Part shown: piece after piece, positions 47,684-59,045 of the stretch
Position numbering within the stretch: position 1 is the first letter of the stretch
How the letters are laid out: each line of letters starts with the position of its first letter
From: Siphonodentalium dalli
Lineage: Eukaryota > Mollusca > Scaphopoda > Gadilida > Siphonodentaliidae
Length of the DNA: 64,000 nt
Reading direction: 5' to 3'
NCBI GenBank assembly: GCA_032622095.1
Contig: CP136061.1
Location: forward strand, 173,933,692 to 173,997,691
Made by a program: the position numbers and the translations under genes
Notes under the pieces: model-generated
Told to the model about the DNA's origin: nothing
What the model saw: only the letters and a program-made list of their open reading frames with translations
Databases searched by the model: none

Positions 47684-48776
47684 TCATATCTCCTAGAAGC
47701 GCTCTGAAGGAAACATAAAAAGGAATAACATGTGAAATAAATGCCATAAGATTACAATAATTACTACACATTGACTTCAAATAGTTTATTTTCAATAGCA
47801 AGTAGCTTTCTTTAAACTATTTTAGAACTATATTGTTTGGCTGATTTCCCCCCACCTGATTTGCGCTTATATTTTTGGCGCCATCAGTGTCTAGTAAACA
47901 AGGATTTCGATTCATCATTCAAGAATAAATTTGTTCTCAAAACTACGGCCAATAAATATAATTTCTCCCAGTGTATTTTTTTTATCAATCATACTCGGTG
48001 TAAAATTGACAAGGTAATTCTTAAAATGCAGATAACGAAATGAGCTACATCATTATTTTAGAAAATGGCATGTCTTGCACGTGTTTGCCTCGCCGCCACA
48101 AGCAATTCAAATAAAACATAAAATAAGTTTTACACAGTCAATTCTTTAATTTTTCACATCACAATTTGTGAATTTACTGGAGGCTATCTAAGTGATAAGC
48201 GCAGTGAATGTGAACATTAGTAATCACACAAGAACAAAATAATCAGCGGTGACAAAAATGTTTACCCCTCCGAGAACCTCATATGCACCTAATGTTTCTT
48301 ACTTGACCCAGTTATGATTGATAGATCCCTGCACATTTCGATGCGTCGATCATGCCCGTCATATATGACATAATATTGTCAAGTCATTTTAAAACAATGG
48401 ACTGGCTATTAATATCGATAAAAGTATGCGCATTTGAGATATCAGACTAAATAAAAGTTAGCAAGACATCTTTTTGAAAAAAGATGACGAAATATAGGTA
48501 CCAGTACTACAAATAAATCTCATCGTGTTACCTTGACCTTGATGATGCAATCGTGAAATTTGACACTGTCAACATAATTAGGCTATGTTCAACTTATCGA
48601 AATAATCAATGCAGCCTATTTATAATTAGTAGTAAATACAGAAAACGAAATTAATGTAGAGTATATACAAAATCAGCCCATGCACACATTTCATTGTCAG
48701 TTATTAAAATGTTATGATTGCTTCGCGTATTTATAATTTTTGCACTGCAGATTTGCATGGAATTTTCCATTCATAG
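47684..48776. other. Interior of family A element
   Basis: No gene seen. 48530-48770 is shared with 22230-22510 and thus marks the ancestral interior into which LINE 2 was inserted. Confidence 0.6.
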
Positions 48777-50324
48777 TTACACAGGGTGTTAAACTATTGC
48801 AATCAGCTAGTGAAAACATTATCTGGCTCAAATTAAGTAAAGATTTTTTCAATATGCCATCCGATGTAATTCTGGGAACAATTTATTGCAGCCCAGAGAG
48901 CTGTCTAACTCAACAAAAGAATCCAGAAGAAACATTTGATATCTTGGCCCGTGAAATAAAACGGTACTCCCAGATTGGGCAATTACTTATACAAGGGGAT
49001 ACTAATGGCAGGACAGGGGGACTGGCAGATTATCCTCGGAACGAGGCGAACAGACATCCCATAAATAAACGGTGTAATGTTGATAAAACAATAAACAGCA
49101 GGGGGAGGGCTTTAATTGATATATGTATTGACTCGGATATGCGAATTGCCAATGGCAGAACGACAGGTGACATTACAGGAAAGTTCACATCATTCCAGCC
49201 AAACGGGTCATCGGTTGTTGATTATGTGATATACAGTGATCCCCTTTACGAAACACTCTCACACTTCCACGTGGAGCTTTTAACGATACATTCAGATCAC
49301 TGTCAGTGCTGGTACACATTAAATGTTAATATGACTCTAGCAACAGTAGATAAAAGCGTCACAATCGAACTCACACAATTACCAGAAAACTTCATTTGGA
49401 GTGACGCATCAAAGAAAACTTTTCAAGATGCATTTCAACATATAGATATTCAAAACAATATACAGGAACTAATCTGTTCAGAAATCTCAGATCCAGAAAT
49501 AATGCAATGTAAAGTGAATGCTATATTTCATGTTGCCGCTTCTCGTTCGTTCAAATTGCGGAAACAAAGCTGCATGACTAAGATTCGTGTCAAACATAAA
49601 CCGTGGTTCGATCGCGCATGTTATGAGATGAAACAACAGTTGAAGCTTTGTGCACGGGAACTTAATGCTCAGCACTATGATCCAGTTGTCCGGGAAAATT
49701 ATTTTTCGCTAAAACGTCAATATAAAAAAACTCATAAAAAGGAAACGAGGTGATTATCAGAGTAATATATATGGGCAACTGGTACAGATGCAAAACAATA
49801 AGCCGAAGGAACACTTGTCGCTAGTTAAACAATTGGATCGCGAGTCCTCTAATTCAAATTAAATGTCGCAATCAGTTAGCCCCGATGAACTCTACGAACA
49901 CTTTAAAAATCTCAGACAGACAACGGACGACACCGGTGACCATTTCTCTGATAACATCCATGGCCAGGTATATGACATGGAACAAAATATCTCCTCCAAT
50001 AATCACCTTGATTATGACATATCTACAGAAGAAATTGAAAAAGCATTGCGTAATTTAAAAATCGGAAAATCGGCCGGCCCTGACAACATTAAAGCAGAAA
50101 TGCTGAAAGCTTCTAAAGTATATACTCTCCCACTGTTGACACGTCTTTTTAATTTGGTTCTCAGTAAGGGACATATACCTAGCAAATGGACTGAAGGCAT
50201 AATTGTTGCTATTCCAAAATGTAATAATGCAAATTCCCCGGACCAGATGCGGGGTCTGACATTAACTAGTGTTCTTTGGAAAATGTATGCCAGCATTCTT
50301 CTTGGGCATCTAGACGAATACTTA
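48777..50324 (+). pseudogene. LINE 2 polyprotein, N part: endonuclease and RT start
   Basis: 48777-49753 encodes an apurinic-type endonuclease domain (VILGTIYCSPES, IQGDTNGRTGGLADY, SSVVDYVIYSDPLY, LTIHSDHCQCWY), which cuts the target for primed reverse transcription. A frameshift near 49745 and a stop at 49861 precede the linker and the start of reverse transcriptase: SPDELYEHFKNL, EIEKALRNLKIGKSAGPDNI, IPSKWTEGIIVAIPKC and MRGLTLTSVLWKMYASIL. The reading passes GHLDEYL and ends at TTA (50322-50324), where family B enters. The open frame that seems to continue to 50459 is translation of family B sequence and not part of the protein. Confidence 0.85.
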
Positions 50325-50719
50325 GGGAGCGTCTCAAAAGTCTTTGCAGAATTCCGAAAGCATTTTCCGAAAACAAATGACTTTATGAACAATTTGCGGA
50401 AAGCTGTTTTCAGAAATTTTGCGGAAATTACGTTCCTTCTTTCGGAAAATAGCGCTTAATTTTGCGGGAAAGAAGACGACGTTTGCGGATTTTTTTTCGG
50501 AATACGTCCGACGTTTTCGGAATTTGCGGAAATAATTGTGGAATTCACCATAACGTTATCGGAATTTGAATTTCCTCTTTCGGAATTTGCGGAAATAATT
50601 GCGGAATTCACCACAACGTTATCGGAATTTGAATGCATGCGGACATCTTTCCGGAACATTTGCGGAATATATTCATGGGTGTCGGGCCGGTAAAATCGTA
50701 AACATTGCCGCATACTATA

Positions 50720-53099
50720 GAATATAGATCTATGACTATTGCCGGGTTTCGTTTACAGTGTTTATTAACTTAATAAAAAAAAAATACGACAATTTGAACA
50801 CTTTTCCTTGACGAATCTTGGTATGGCTTCATTTAGCAGTCATTTCCACAACTAAATAGTCAAAACGTGTTTAATTCACAAGCACGAGTCATGTATATGG
50901 CATGCAGGGAGTGAGTACCGGCACCCTATATATAAACCTCCTGACATGTACTCAGATATATTTGACAAGAGAGTGCGCACGGCTGACCTAGTTATAACAA
51001 CGATGTCAGTTTGACACTGTTTGTAATATGGCAACACATTTGATACAACTGATAACATGCAACTAAAACACAGCAATGTGCGTCAAAGCAACCAACCGGA
51101 AATCTAACTGACAAAAGACGACAAATATCAAAGGGTTCCGTTGTACCGCATACAGAAATCAATTATCAGAGGGCAAAGGACACAAAAAAAAACACCGATG
51201 TCAATCATTATAGTATCAACATGTGTAGATCCCGCCCTCATTCCCTGTCTGAATGGAGTTACCACTGTGATTGTTTAAATCGAGCTCTTCCCAAATTTCA
51301 TTGTCTTTTGTGGATTCCAATTACGTTAGATAACGACCAGAATATACGATGAGGTGTGACTGCATCCTTCACATTTCACTTAAAGTATATGATATATGTT
51401 GCCTATTGCATTTATATCTTTTATAATATGCCCGCGTGGATCCCCCACCTTTTCACAAATACAGTGGTATTAATAGTATTATAATACTGTCAATTTTTGA
51501 ATCTAGTTTTCACAATAGAATGACATAGTTTTTAATTTCCGAAGCACTTATTTGTATATTAGATTTTAGATACATTAGGTCCCAGTTTTACTTCAGCATT
51601 AGTCCTAACAATTTAATAAAGAGCATTCCGTATTTTGTTTTCATGAATCCTGATATGGCAAAAATGGAAATTTCGATAAAGAGGTTATACGCGAAGTCAT
51701 ATTTAACTGACAAGTGCATAATATGGGCTACTAGTATAAGTACGGTACTGTAAATAATAACAATTCTTTAATTAGGCTACACTTGATTTTTATAAATTTG
51801 AAAAATAGACCAACATATTATGGAACTTCAGCCAGATAAATACGTATTATTTTCAATACTGCATTATTAAGTCATACCCAACTATATTTGCAACTGTAAC
51901 ATTTACACCGGCGATTTGCATTGGAAGACATGTCCATTCAAATTAATCTGACCAATTTTTCTGGACATGTTGTGTGAAGTCAACTGCCAAAATTAATGTG
52001 ATCTTCAATTAATAATTGGGTAGAAATTGAGTACAAATCTCAGTATAAGCAGGTCATTCACTGACGCACTTGGATAACTTTGACAAGCCAATACAGATTA
52101 CCAATGTGGTCAGTTGATGACCTATATCATATATTTATATCATCAAGAGGAGGTAAACCTATTATATGCCCATTTACAGTAGTAATCTTACGAACATTGC
52201 CACAAAAAAGTGAATAAAACCCCTGATTGGGAACTTGTTAATCGCCGTTATTTTTGCGCGCATCTGTATCTCTCAAATGCCAGGTGTACGCGAATTACGT
52301 CAGCATTATTCAGAAATTGGGCACGAGGACTGTGTAGCAATCAACTATGGTTTGCTACAGTTGTTTGAGTGAACATGATTGTATGTCACTTTCTCGGCGA
52401 TATTCCCTTTCAAGTTTAATCAAAAGTCCCAAACTCCATGCAGGGTTTACCTCCCTTGATGACTCGGTAATACCGCTGCAACCGGTGACATTTCACCCAC
52501 ATTTGGTTGACTTCCGCGAAAATAAGATATATACTAAGCGAACAGAGCAACATGCTGCTCTTGTTAAGCATACAAAACATCGAACAAAATTTGTATAACT
52601 ATATTTCGAAACGGTGTGAATCAGTTCTCTGATTATTTTATCAACACAAAAGTCAAAACGCACATGGACGACAATGTCGCGACAACACGCAAGGCAAGTC
52701 AGACACAAGAGTTCTAATTTGGTCCAATTTTGACGAGTTGTTTGCGAAAATCGTCAACAAAACTACGCTCTGATCCTCCATTCTGTCATTAAGTTTTTAG
52801 TGCGGCAAACGGTTCTCAAAGCACATAGGAAGTTTGACTTTGGGGCGATCGGTTTTCGCCATTTTGTTCGGAAAACCATGCGCTAAATATAGAAAGGGTC
52901 AGAAAGGAAGTATGACTGGTGCGCTCTGGTAGAGATTGCAAAAGTCCACTGATACGATGCCACAGCTTTGTCTTTATAGTAACTATTGAAAAGATTTGAA
53001 CATAGACTACATTCAAGAATGCATGGTGGTCAACAATATTGAAATCAAGCAGATTCGCATTTTACCAGATTATAAAGTCAAATTTGAATGAGAGAATTA
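50720..53099. other. Interior of family B element, nothing recognised
   Basis: AT-rich with only short frames (for example 52347-52598). No motif of a transposase, DNA-binding domain or repeat family was recognised. Confidence 0.4.
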
Positions 53100-53460
53100 C
53101 CTATATCCCTTGATGATAATAGAGCAGTTCACAATAATTTAGCTTTCCGCACTAGAAACCACAAACTCCCAAAAGAACTCGGTGCTTGGACGAATAGGCC
53201 TACGGATTATTCGGACAGAATCTGCACTCTGTAATCTCGAAATCAGCGATGAATACCACATGGTACTGAAATGTAGGGAACTTAGCAATCTAAGAATAAA
53301 ATATCTGAAACCCTACTTCTATCAGAGACCAAACACTTATAAAAATTAGTCGCTCTATTTAACTCCCGAAATCATAAGACAGTTAAAAAGTATTTTATTA
53401 TATTTATGAAGAACGTCCTTGAGATATTTAGGTCCCGGACCCCTGAGGCTTAATTACTAC
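53100..53460 (+). pseudogene. C-terminal remnant of another LINE
   Basis: Translated fragments TRNHKLPKELGAWTNRPTDY, then ICTLCNLEISDEYHMVLKC (CxxC...H...C zinc-binding pattern across a one-base shift) and YLKPYFYQRPNTYK are the usual end of CR1-like non-LTR retrotransposons. Stops and shifts abound. It lies inside family B and is unrelated in sequence to the ends of LINE 1 and LINE 2. Confidence 0.6.
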
Positions 53461-54531
53461 CACCAGCATGTCGAACTGAAACAGTGTAGTTAACTAATAT
53501 CGACCACCCCATTTCTATTTTATGTTAAACACATAATGTTAGCCGGGACAAGCTTGGTAACAGCATAGATGAAAGAAGGATATTTAGTCTATGGTAACAG
53601 CGAGTCATCCCGGCTAGACATGTAACGTTACACGCAAATCGTTGTGACTTTCATGATGTCAGCCAATAGAATGTTCGCGTCAGGTGAGTGACGTCTAATG
53701 ACCACCCACATTACGCCGTGACTCGGTGATTGACAGCTAGTTTTGTGCACGTCAACCGAGTAGTCCCGGTTGGCGAGTTGTCTCGACTCATGTAACAGCG
53801 CGACCGAGTTGTCCTGCGTGGCCAGCCGAGTTGTCCCGGCTCATGTAACAAGCCCCTTAGGTTCATAAAATGTTCGCAGGCAAAAAATTCCTTACCACGC
53901 AGAAACGCTCTTTATTTTTCTTTGTGAAGAACATTCTGGCCGGCAGTAAAACCAAAAGGAGGCCACATGGGCGGATGTAGTCAATGAAACTTCGAACCAA
54001 ATAATACTTTAAATTAGTGTAATTTTTTTTTTATTTAAACAAGAGAAAACAGAACATCACAATAACAAATGTTTAAACATGAACAAACAGTTCAAAGGAG
54101 GGCGGATGTGACAACAAGTCATAATCCTAGCTTATTTCATAATCAGTCTTAAATGACAGGCTCTTAACAATTAATGGAAGACTGGTGAGTCAATTCTCAG
54201 ATATGAAGCGATCATTTGTGCATAGGCATTAAAATGCTTACTTCTGAAATAGACACGTGTACCAAATATGTAGGGAGCTTGTTGTCGGCAACATCACACC
54301 CGTGTCACCTAATAATTAACAACGGGGACTTCTAATCAGGATGGATTATGACACCTTGAGTTTATGACAGTATACCGGTAGGACGTTGACTATATACTTA
54401 TAAGATTATCACACCTTGTCGCCCGACGTATCAGATCTCAAACATACTGAATAGATCATCTGGCTAAACAATGGGCTCAATATAAAACCACATTTATAGT
54501 GCCCTCTTTGTGTTTTTCAACATCATTCTAA
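53461..54531. other. Interior of family B element with GC-rich repeated phrases
   Basis: CCGAGTTGTCC and related phrases recur at 53755-53860 (CCGAGTAGTCCCGGTTGG, GACCGAGTTGTCCTGCG, CCGAGTTGTCCCGGCTCATG), with AGCCGGGACAA at about 53540. These may be a remnant of an inverted-repeat end. No gene. Confidence 0.4.
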
Positions 54532-54606
54532 AAACGGCAAGTACACCGCGGCCGAAAGGCAAGTATACCGCGGCCGAACGGCAAGTATACCGCGGCCGAA
54601 CGGCAA
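54532..54606. repeat. 22 bp minisatellite, about 3.4 copies
   Basis: The unit AACGGCAAGTATACCGCGGC CG is repeated with one or two changes per copy. It is GC-rich amid AT-rich DNA and contains CCGCGG in each copy. Confidence 0.9.
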
Positions 54607-55239
54607 GTTGGCCTACACTGTGGCCGAACGGTGGAAACACAAACCGCACCGCGGTTAAGTGGACACTTGTTTTGTCCAGTGCGGTAGCTAATTGCTTGTT
54701 ATGGAAATCCCTCATTTAGGTGAGAAGCACCCCAGTATATTGGGTATATAAAACGATAATAGTAAAACTATTCTGATAAAACTATCGTAGTGATAGAAGA
54801 GTTTATAAAACTGTGGATACAGTGTATTGGATGATCATATTAAAATATAGCACGTTTGTTTGTTGATTCGAGCAATTATATTTAATTGTTAATTAACAAT
54901 CCCTTTAATGCCTTGTGTGTCAGGTGTGCGTTTGTGATGCGTCAAAATTTAATTGCTTATTAAATTAATGGTTATCGTCACCATTTGCGGAACGTTTGCG
55001 GAAATCTCATTTCATAATTTTCAACATTTTTGGAAAATTACGGAATGTTTGCGGAAATCTTTATTTAACGTTTTGGTAATTTTTGCGGAAAACTCATGGC
55101 GTTTGCGGAAATCTTTATGTAACGTTTCGGTAATTTTGCGGAACATTTGCGGAAAAATTCAGACGATAGCGTGGCAGAAATCTCGACGTTTTCGGAAAAT
55201 ATTTGCGGATTCCGCAAAGACTTTTGAGATGCTCCCTTA

Positions 55240-56845
55240 AATGAAATGGAGGTTCCTTCCGAATATCAGTGTGGCTTCAGAAAGAATTACAGGACCACAG
55301 ACAATTTATTTATTTTAAAATGTTTAATTGAAAAACGTATAAATGATGGCAAAAAATTATACACATACAAAGGCATTCGACAGTGTCTGGCGAGAAGGAT
55401 TATTATATAAACTATTAAATCTAGGAATTGGGGGAAACATCTATATGTGCTTGAAAGAAATAATAACCTGCTATTCTTCAAGGTTAAAAATCAATGGAAA
55501 TTCTCTTACTGCACCCATAAACAGCCAAATCGGCTTAATGCAAGGAATTAACCTTAGCCCTTTATTATTCAATATTTTCGTAGATGGTCTAGCAGAAGAA
55601 CTAATGGCCGACGACATGCATGCACCTTGCATAGATAATTTTAAAGTACAGTGTTTACTGTATGCTGACGATCTCGTATTAACTTCGGAGTCACAAGACG
55701 GCTTGCAAAAAATGTTTACTCAACTGAACATTTTTTGTACGCGGTGGAAACTAACTGTGAACAAAAATAAGACCAAAATATTGATTTTTAACAAAAGTGG
55801 AAAAAAACTAAAACACAATCCTTTTCAAATTGGTACTCATACGTTGGAAACGACACAACAATATACATATCTTGGGTTCAAACTAGCGGCGTCTGGCACT
55901 TTCTCACATGCATTAAACGATTTAAAGATTAGAGCATCGAGAGCTCATTTTTCACAACAAAGAACATGTGACGACTCGGCGCTCATTGATGTCACGTGCA
56001 AACTTTTTGATTCTTGTGTAAAACCGATATTGACTTATGGGTCTGAAATATGGGGTGACTATTCAGAAAGCCGCAAGGAAAATCCCATCGAAAAATTCCA
56101 CACACAATTTTGTAAACGAATTTTGGGATTATTTAGGAACACATCTAATACGGCTGTACTAGCCGAAATGGGTAGAATTCCGATCTATATCAATGTATTA
56201 AGGAACATGATACTCGATTGGCTTCGAGCAAACACTTTGTGTGAGAAACGATTGGTGTATAAATGTTTAAAATTGATTTCTTGTGATGCGGATAATGAGT
56301 GGTTACAGTGTATTAAAAATAACTTATATAAATATGGATTTGGGTACGTGTGGGAATCACCAAAATCGGTCAACATAGATACTTTTGGAGAGAAATTTCA
56401 ATCCCGATTAAAAGACCATTTCCGACAACCATGGAGGCACCTTGATATAAAAGGTGCATGTGCAGAAAATAGTAAATTAGAATTTATGGGAAAAATCAAA
56501 ACAGATTTTGAAACAAGGGCTTCTTATTTAACAACATTATCTCGAAATGAAAGACGTCCAATATCGAAACTTGTTGCAAGCTCGCACAAGCTAGAAATAG
56601 AAATAGGCACACATGTGAAACCTAATCCAATCCCCGTAGAGGAACGAACTTGCAAACAATGTAGTCATAATATTCCCGCTAAAGATAAACCTATCGAAGA
56701 TGAGTCTCACTTTTTATTACACTGCCCTAAGTACCACAATCCTAGGCAAGTCTTTAGCAGTTACGCGAAGAATGTGATATCAATTTACGATCTGTTAGAC
56801 GAGTGCCAAAAGCTTCAAGAAATATTCAAATCTAATGATAAATAA
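55240..56845 (+). pseudogene. LINE 2 polyprotein, C part: RT core and zinc-binding end
   Basis: It resumes exactly after the TTA with NEMEVPSEYQCGFRKNYRTT and DNLFILKCLIEKR. A small deletion and frameshift near 55365 lead into TKAFDSVWREGLLYKLLNLG (catalytic aspartate of motif A), then QGINLSPLLFNIFVDGLAEE, CLLYADDLVLTSESQDG (catalytic DD), WKLTVNKNKTKILIFNKSG and TYLGFKLAASGTF. Thumb and C-terminal parts follow (TCKLFDSCVKPILTYGSEIW), and finally CKQCS...DESHFLLHC, a CxxC-H-C zinc-binding motif at about 56650-56730. From 55343 the frame is open for 500 codons, so this copy is fairly young apart from the early shift. Confidence 0.9.
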
Positions 56846-56990
56846 CTGAGCAGAGCTCTAAGTAAATATTTAATTGAAGCCGAAATATTACGACAATAAC
56901 ACTAATCACTCAGCACAAATATTCTAGTCATATATTTTATTTGCATGTTTATGCTGGTTTATGTATATATTTTTGTTTTTCTTTCTTTGC

Positions 56991-57738
56991 ACGATCAGGT
57001 GACTTCGCGCATGACTGCATATATTATATATGCGGCCTATATATACTCTGCAATGCCACATGTTTTGTTCCCAGAAACGTAAATATTGATGACCCCAATT
57101 CCTGGAATCGGGCTAAATATAGAACATACGACATCTCATGTTATGACTGCCTAGATCAGTCAGTTTATTTCTAAAGCACTCGATATATATCTTTATTTCC
57201 TCCATATTTAAAAGTCGGACGTATTTAGACATATTACAAACACAAGCTTTGATAGTATACAGTAGTATATGCAGTAGTATACAACTGCATACATATTTGG
57301 GTATGCTCCCCGTGACTTGATTTTGAAGATTTCCCGATGGGTGGGGTGTATTGTCCGGGTAAAATACTGATATTTTACGTAGCACCCACTGATCACCACA
57401 GTATACATAATAGTACTACGACACGTACGTGTTCCCCGATACTGTAAAACTTTATACTGACGATTTCTCATATTAGGAAACTATTAAATCAATTATAAAG
57501 ATAGGCCTATAAAACATATAATCCTGATAAAAGTCCCAAGTAATCCCGATACAGAAACTTTCCAAACAACATGCGATGTTGTTTTCGGAATATGATACTC
57601 CGAAATGAAAGTAAACTCCGATAGAATCCCGATAGACTAAGTAAATATTCCGATAATTTCCCGATAACTGTATATATATGCTATCGGGATCTTTCGGGAA
57701 ATAGGCTGATTTCCCGATAGTAGTTTTGAGATGACCCC
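56991..57738 (+). repeat. Family A right interior and subterminal array
   Basis: Shares GACCCCAATTCCTGGAATCG and TTTCCCGATGGGTGG blocks with 23640-24050 and 24415-24770. Positions 57480-57738 hold CCGATA/TATCGG motifs up to the terminal GGGGTCATC complement. Confidence 0.8.
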
Positions 57739-57741
57739 TTA

Positions 57742-58724
57742 GCACAGTTAATAAGGGCTGACCTCAGAAGCGATATGGGAAATGTTGGGAAATGATGCGA
57801 TGTATTTTGGAAAAGTTTTGGAGTAATTTCAAACTTTCGGGAGACTTTCTGTTAATTATGTATTGGGATTTCCTTTCTTTTTCAGCAATAGCACTTCAAT
57901 CTTCATTGTGAAGTAACCTATAATGTTCAAATACTGTTGTTTTTCACAATGTTTTTTTAAAAACAATTTCAAATGTCTATTATGTGTTTGATGACAATGT
58001 CACAAACGAAGACAATGTCGCACGAAGGCGAATGCCAATCTCTGATCTACCATTATAGATTGTTATTTTTAATAAATACACCGTCACTTACATGTGTTTA
58101 TTAGTCAGTCAACTCATGCCCAAATGAGCCCTGATTTGGCACAATTATCAGAGTAATTGCGAGTTATCAGAATATTGTTGGAAATTATAACTTTTTCAGG
58201 ATCCGGATAGCAGTTCTGAGATCTCCCCAATATGAACACTTAGAAATGAGCTTCATTTATTTTTCTTCCGCTTAAATTGATCACTCCTATCCTACATCTC
58301 GTCATTGGTCTGCATCAAAACTTTGAAACTGATATATATTAGAATATCATTGTATTTACTTGAGAAGATAAATGATTGAAATATTCTGTTTATATGATGT
58401 TTTATATGGCTATATATTGCCACATGACTGCTATTTTTTGCTCTCACTCTACCCTGGTAATGAAAAATATCTGAAACAAATTTAAAATGAAAATTGTAAT
58501 TAGATATTGATTATGATTTTATTAAGCTTGACTAAAAACACACTTGCAATTACCATATTCATATAAATCATTGATTGACACTTTTTTACATTTTTGTCAT
58601 GAATTAAATAGGTCTATTTAAACCTCTAAGGTTGAATGAATCAGATGAAAGCAAACATTTGCAAGAATAAAAACTGGAATCGTGAAAACATCTGCAACAT
58701 TGAATTTTTACAACTATTTCACAG
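57742..58724. other. Intron 6 end, nothing recognised
   Basis: AT-rich sequence between the family A element and the last exon; no repeat match and no gene. Confidence 0.4.
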
Positions 58725-58871
58725 ATTTTATCCAGAGCTTTCAGAAATAGATTCATTGAGTTACATTTCAATGAAATTCCCAGCATGGAACTAGAGACAA
58801 TATTGCATCAGAGGTGTTCATTGCCAATGAGCTACGCTAAGAACTTAGTTGCAGTTATGCTGGATCTTCAG
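58725..58871 (+). CDS. MDN1: MDN1 exon with arginine-finger stretch and lid
   Basis: 49 codons in phase 0, beginning ILSRAFRNRFIELHF and ending SYAKNLVAVMLDLQ, with acceptor TTTCACAG and donor GTATTC. SRAFRNRF corresponds to the AAA+ segment carrying the arginine that reaches into the neighbouring module's ATP site; ILHQRCSLPMSYAK starts the lid. The next midasin segment (normally an aromatic/arginine-rich start followed by FAGKxGFITLRDLFRW) was looked for in 58872-64000 and not seen, so the following intron is longer than 5.1 kb. Confidence 0.95.
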
Positions 58872-59045
58872 GTATTCTACTAATGAATATTCAATCCTTC
58901 CCTTTGATATGTTGAGCTAATCTCACTGATTATTATAGATAATAGTACCGTAAGAACACCCAAACATGTACTACATTGCACCATTTCTGTTTAAAGTTTA
59001 TTGGCTTCCTACACACTGACCCACTATAGATTAATTGACGGTAAT

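Larger units (their letters stand above)
50325..55236. mobile_element. 4.9 kb family B TIR element with TTA duplication
   Basis: The ends GGGAGCGTCTCAAAAGTC (left) and GGGAGCATCTCAAAAGTC (right, inverted) are flanked by TTA at 50322-50324 and 55237-55239. Taking it out with one TTA restores LINE 2 codons GAA TAC TTA AAT GAA ATG. About 375 bases at the left and 270 at the right are dense arrays of TTTGCGGAAA and TTTTCGGAAT motifs. A second fragment is at 25116-25516. The interior contains a LINE remnant (53100-53460) and a minisatellite (54532-54606) but no transposase that I can see. Confidence 0.92.
48777..56990 (+). mobile_element. Non-LTR retrotransposon (LINE 2), 5'-truncated, split by family B
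   Basis: Similarity with the other family A copy stops at about 48777, where LINE reading begins (GVKLLQSASENIIWLKLS). The element has one polyprotein: endonuclease, reverse transcriptase and C-terminal zinc-binding motif, ending at the stop at 56843-56845 and a short 3' UTR of uncertain end. The 4.9 kb family B element sits inside the reverse transcriptase. The clade was not determined; QGINLSPLLFNIF suggests the broad CR1/Jockey-like group rather than L1 or RTE. Confidence 0.85.
46219..57738. mobile_element. 11.5 kb family A TIR element with TTA duplication
   Basis: Termini GGGGTCATCTCAAAACTA, perfect over 18 bases and inverted at 57738, are flanked by TTA at 46216-46218 and 57739-57741. 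The first ~240 bases contain about ten CCGATA motifs (TCCCGATA, TTCCGATA), and the last ~200 bases contain the complementary array. The interior carries a possible hAT-type element, a truncated LINE and, within that, family B. A second damaged copy is at 22230-25112. A TTA target and GG-rich ends suggest PIF/Harbinger, but no transposase was found. Confidence 0.85.
1..58871 (+). other. MDN1: Midasin gene MDN1, internal part, seven exons seen
   Basis: Midasin (Rea1) is a giant nuclear/nucleolar AAA+ ATPase, a dynein-like ring of six AAA modules that removes assembly factors from pre-60S ribosomal particles. Seven exons (1-76, 18992-19067, 20708-20973, 25954-26132, 28336-28427, 45586-45702, 58725-58871) have AG acceptors and GT donors, and their phases fit at every junction, giving 317 open codons. 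Midasin hallmarks occur in the right order: FSLRTLCRAL, LDRSSYP, GDTSVGKT, NNHEHTDLQEYIG, ILDELNLAPSDVLEALNR, LFATQNPPG and SRAFRNRF. The gene continues outside the window on both sides. The seen introns are about 18.9, 1.6, 5.0, 2.2, 17.2 and 13.0 kb, and the last exceeds 5.1 kb. They consist largely of transposons. The assignment to AAA1 end plus AAA2 comes from remembered family order, not an alignment. Confidence 0.93.

Noticed and set aside
50325-50459. Apparent continuation of the LINE 2 frame for 45 codons
   Set aside because: It reads into the family B terminus, and the true continuation of the protein is at 55240.
46219-57738. Possibility that the large family A unit is a chance pairing of two unrelated ends
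   Set aside because: Eighteen identical bases at both tips, TTA on both sides, motif arrays in mirror orientation and a second partial copy make chance unlikely, though the interior has been heavily changed.
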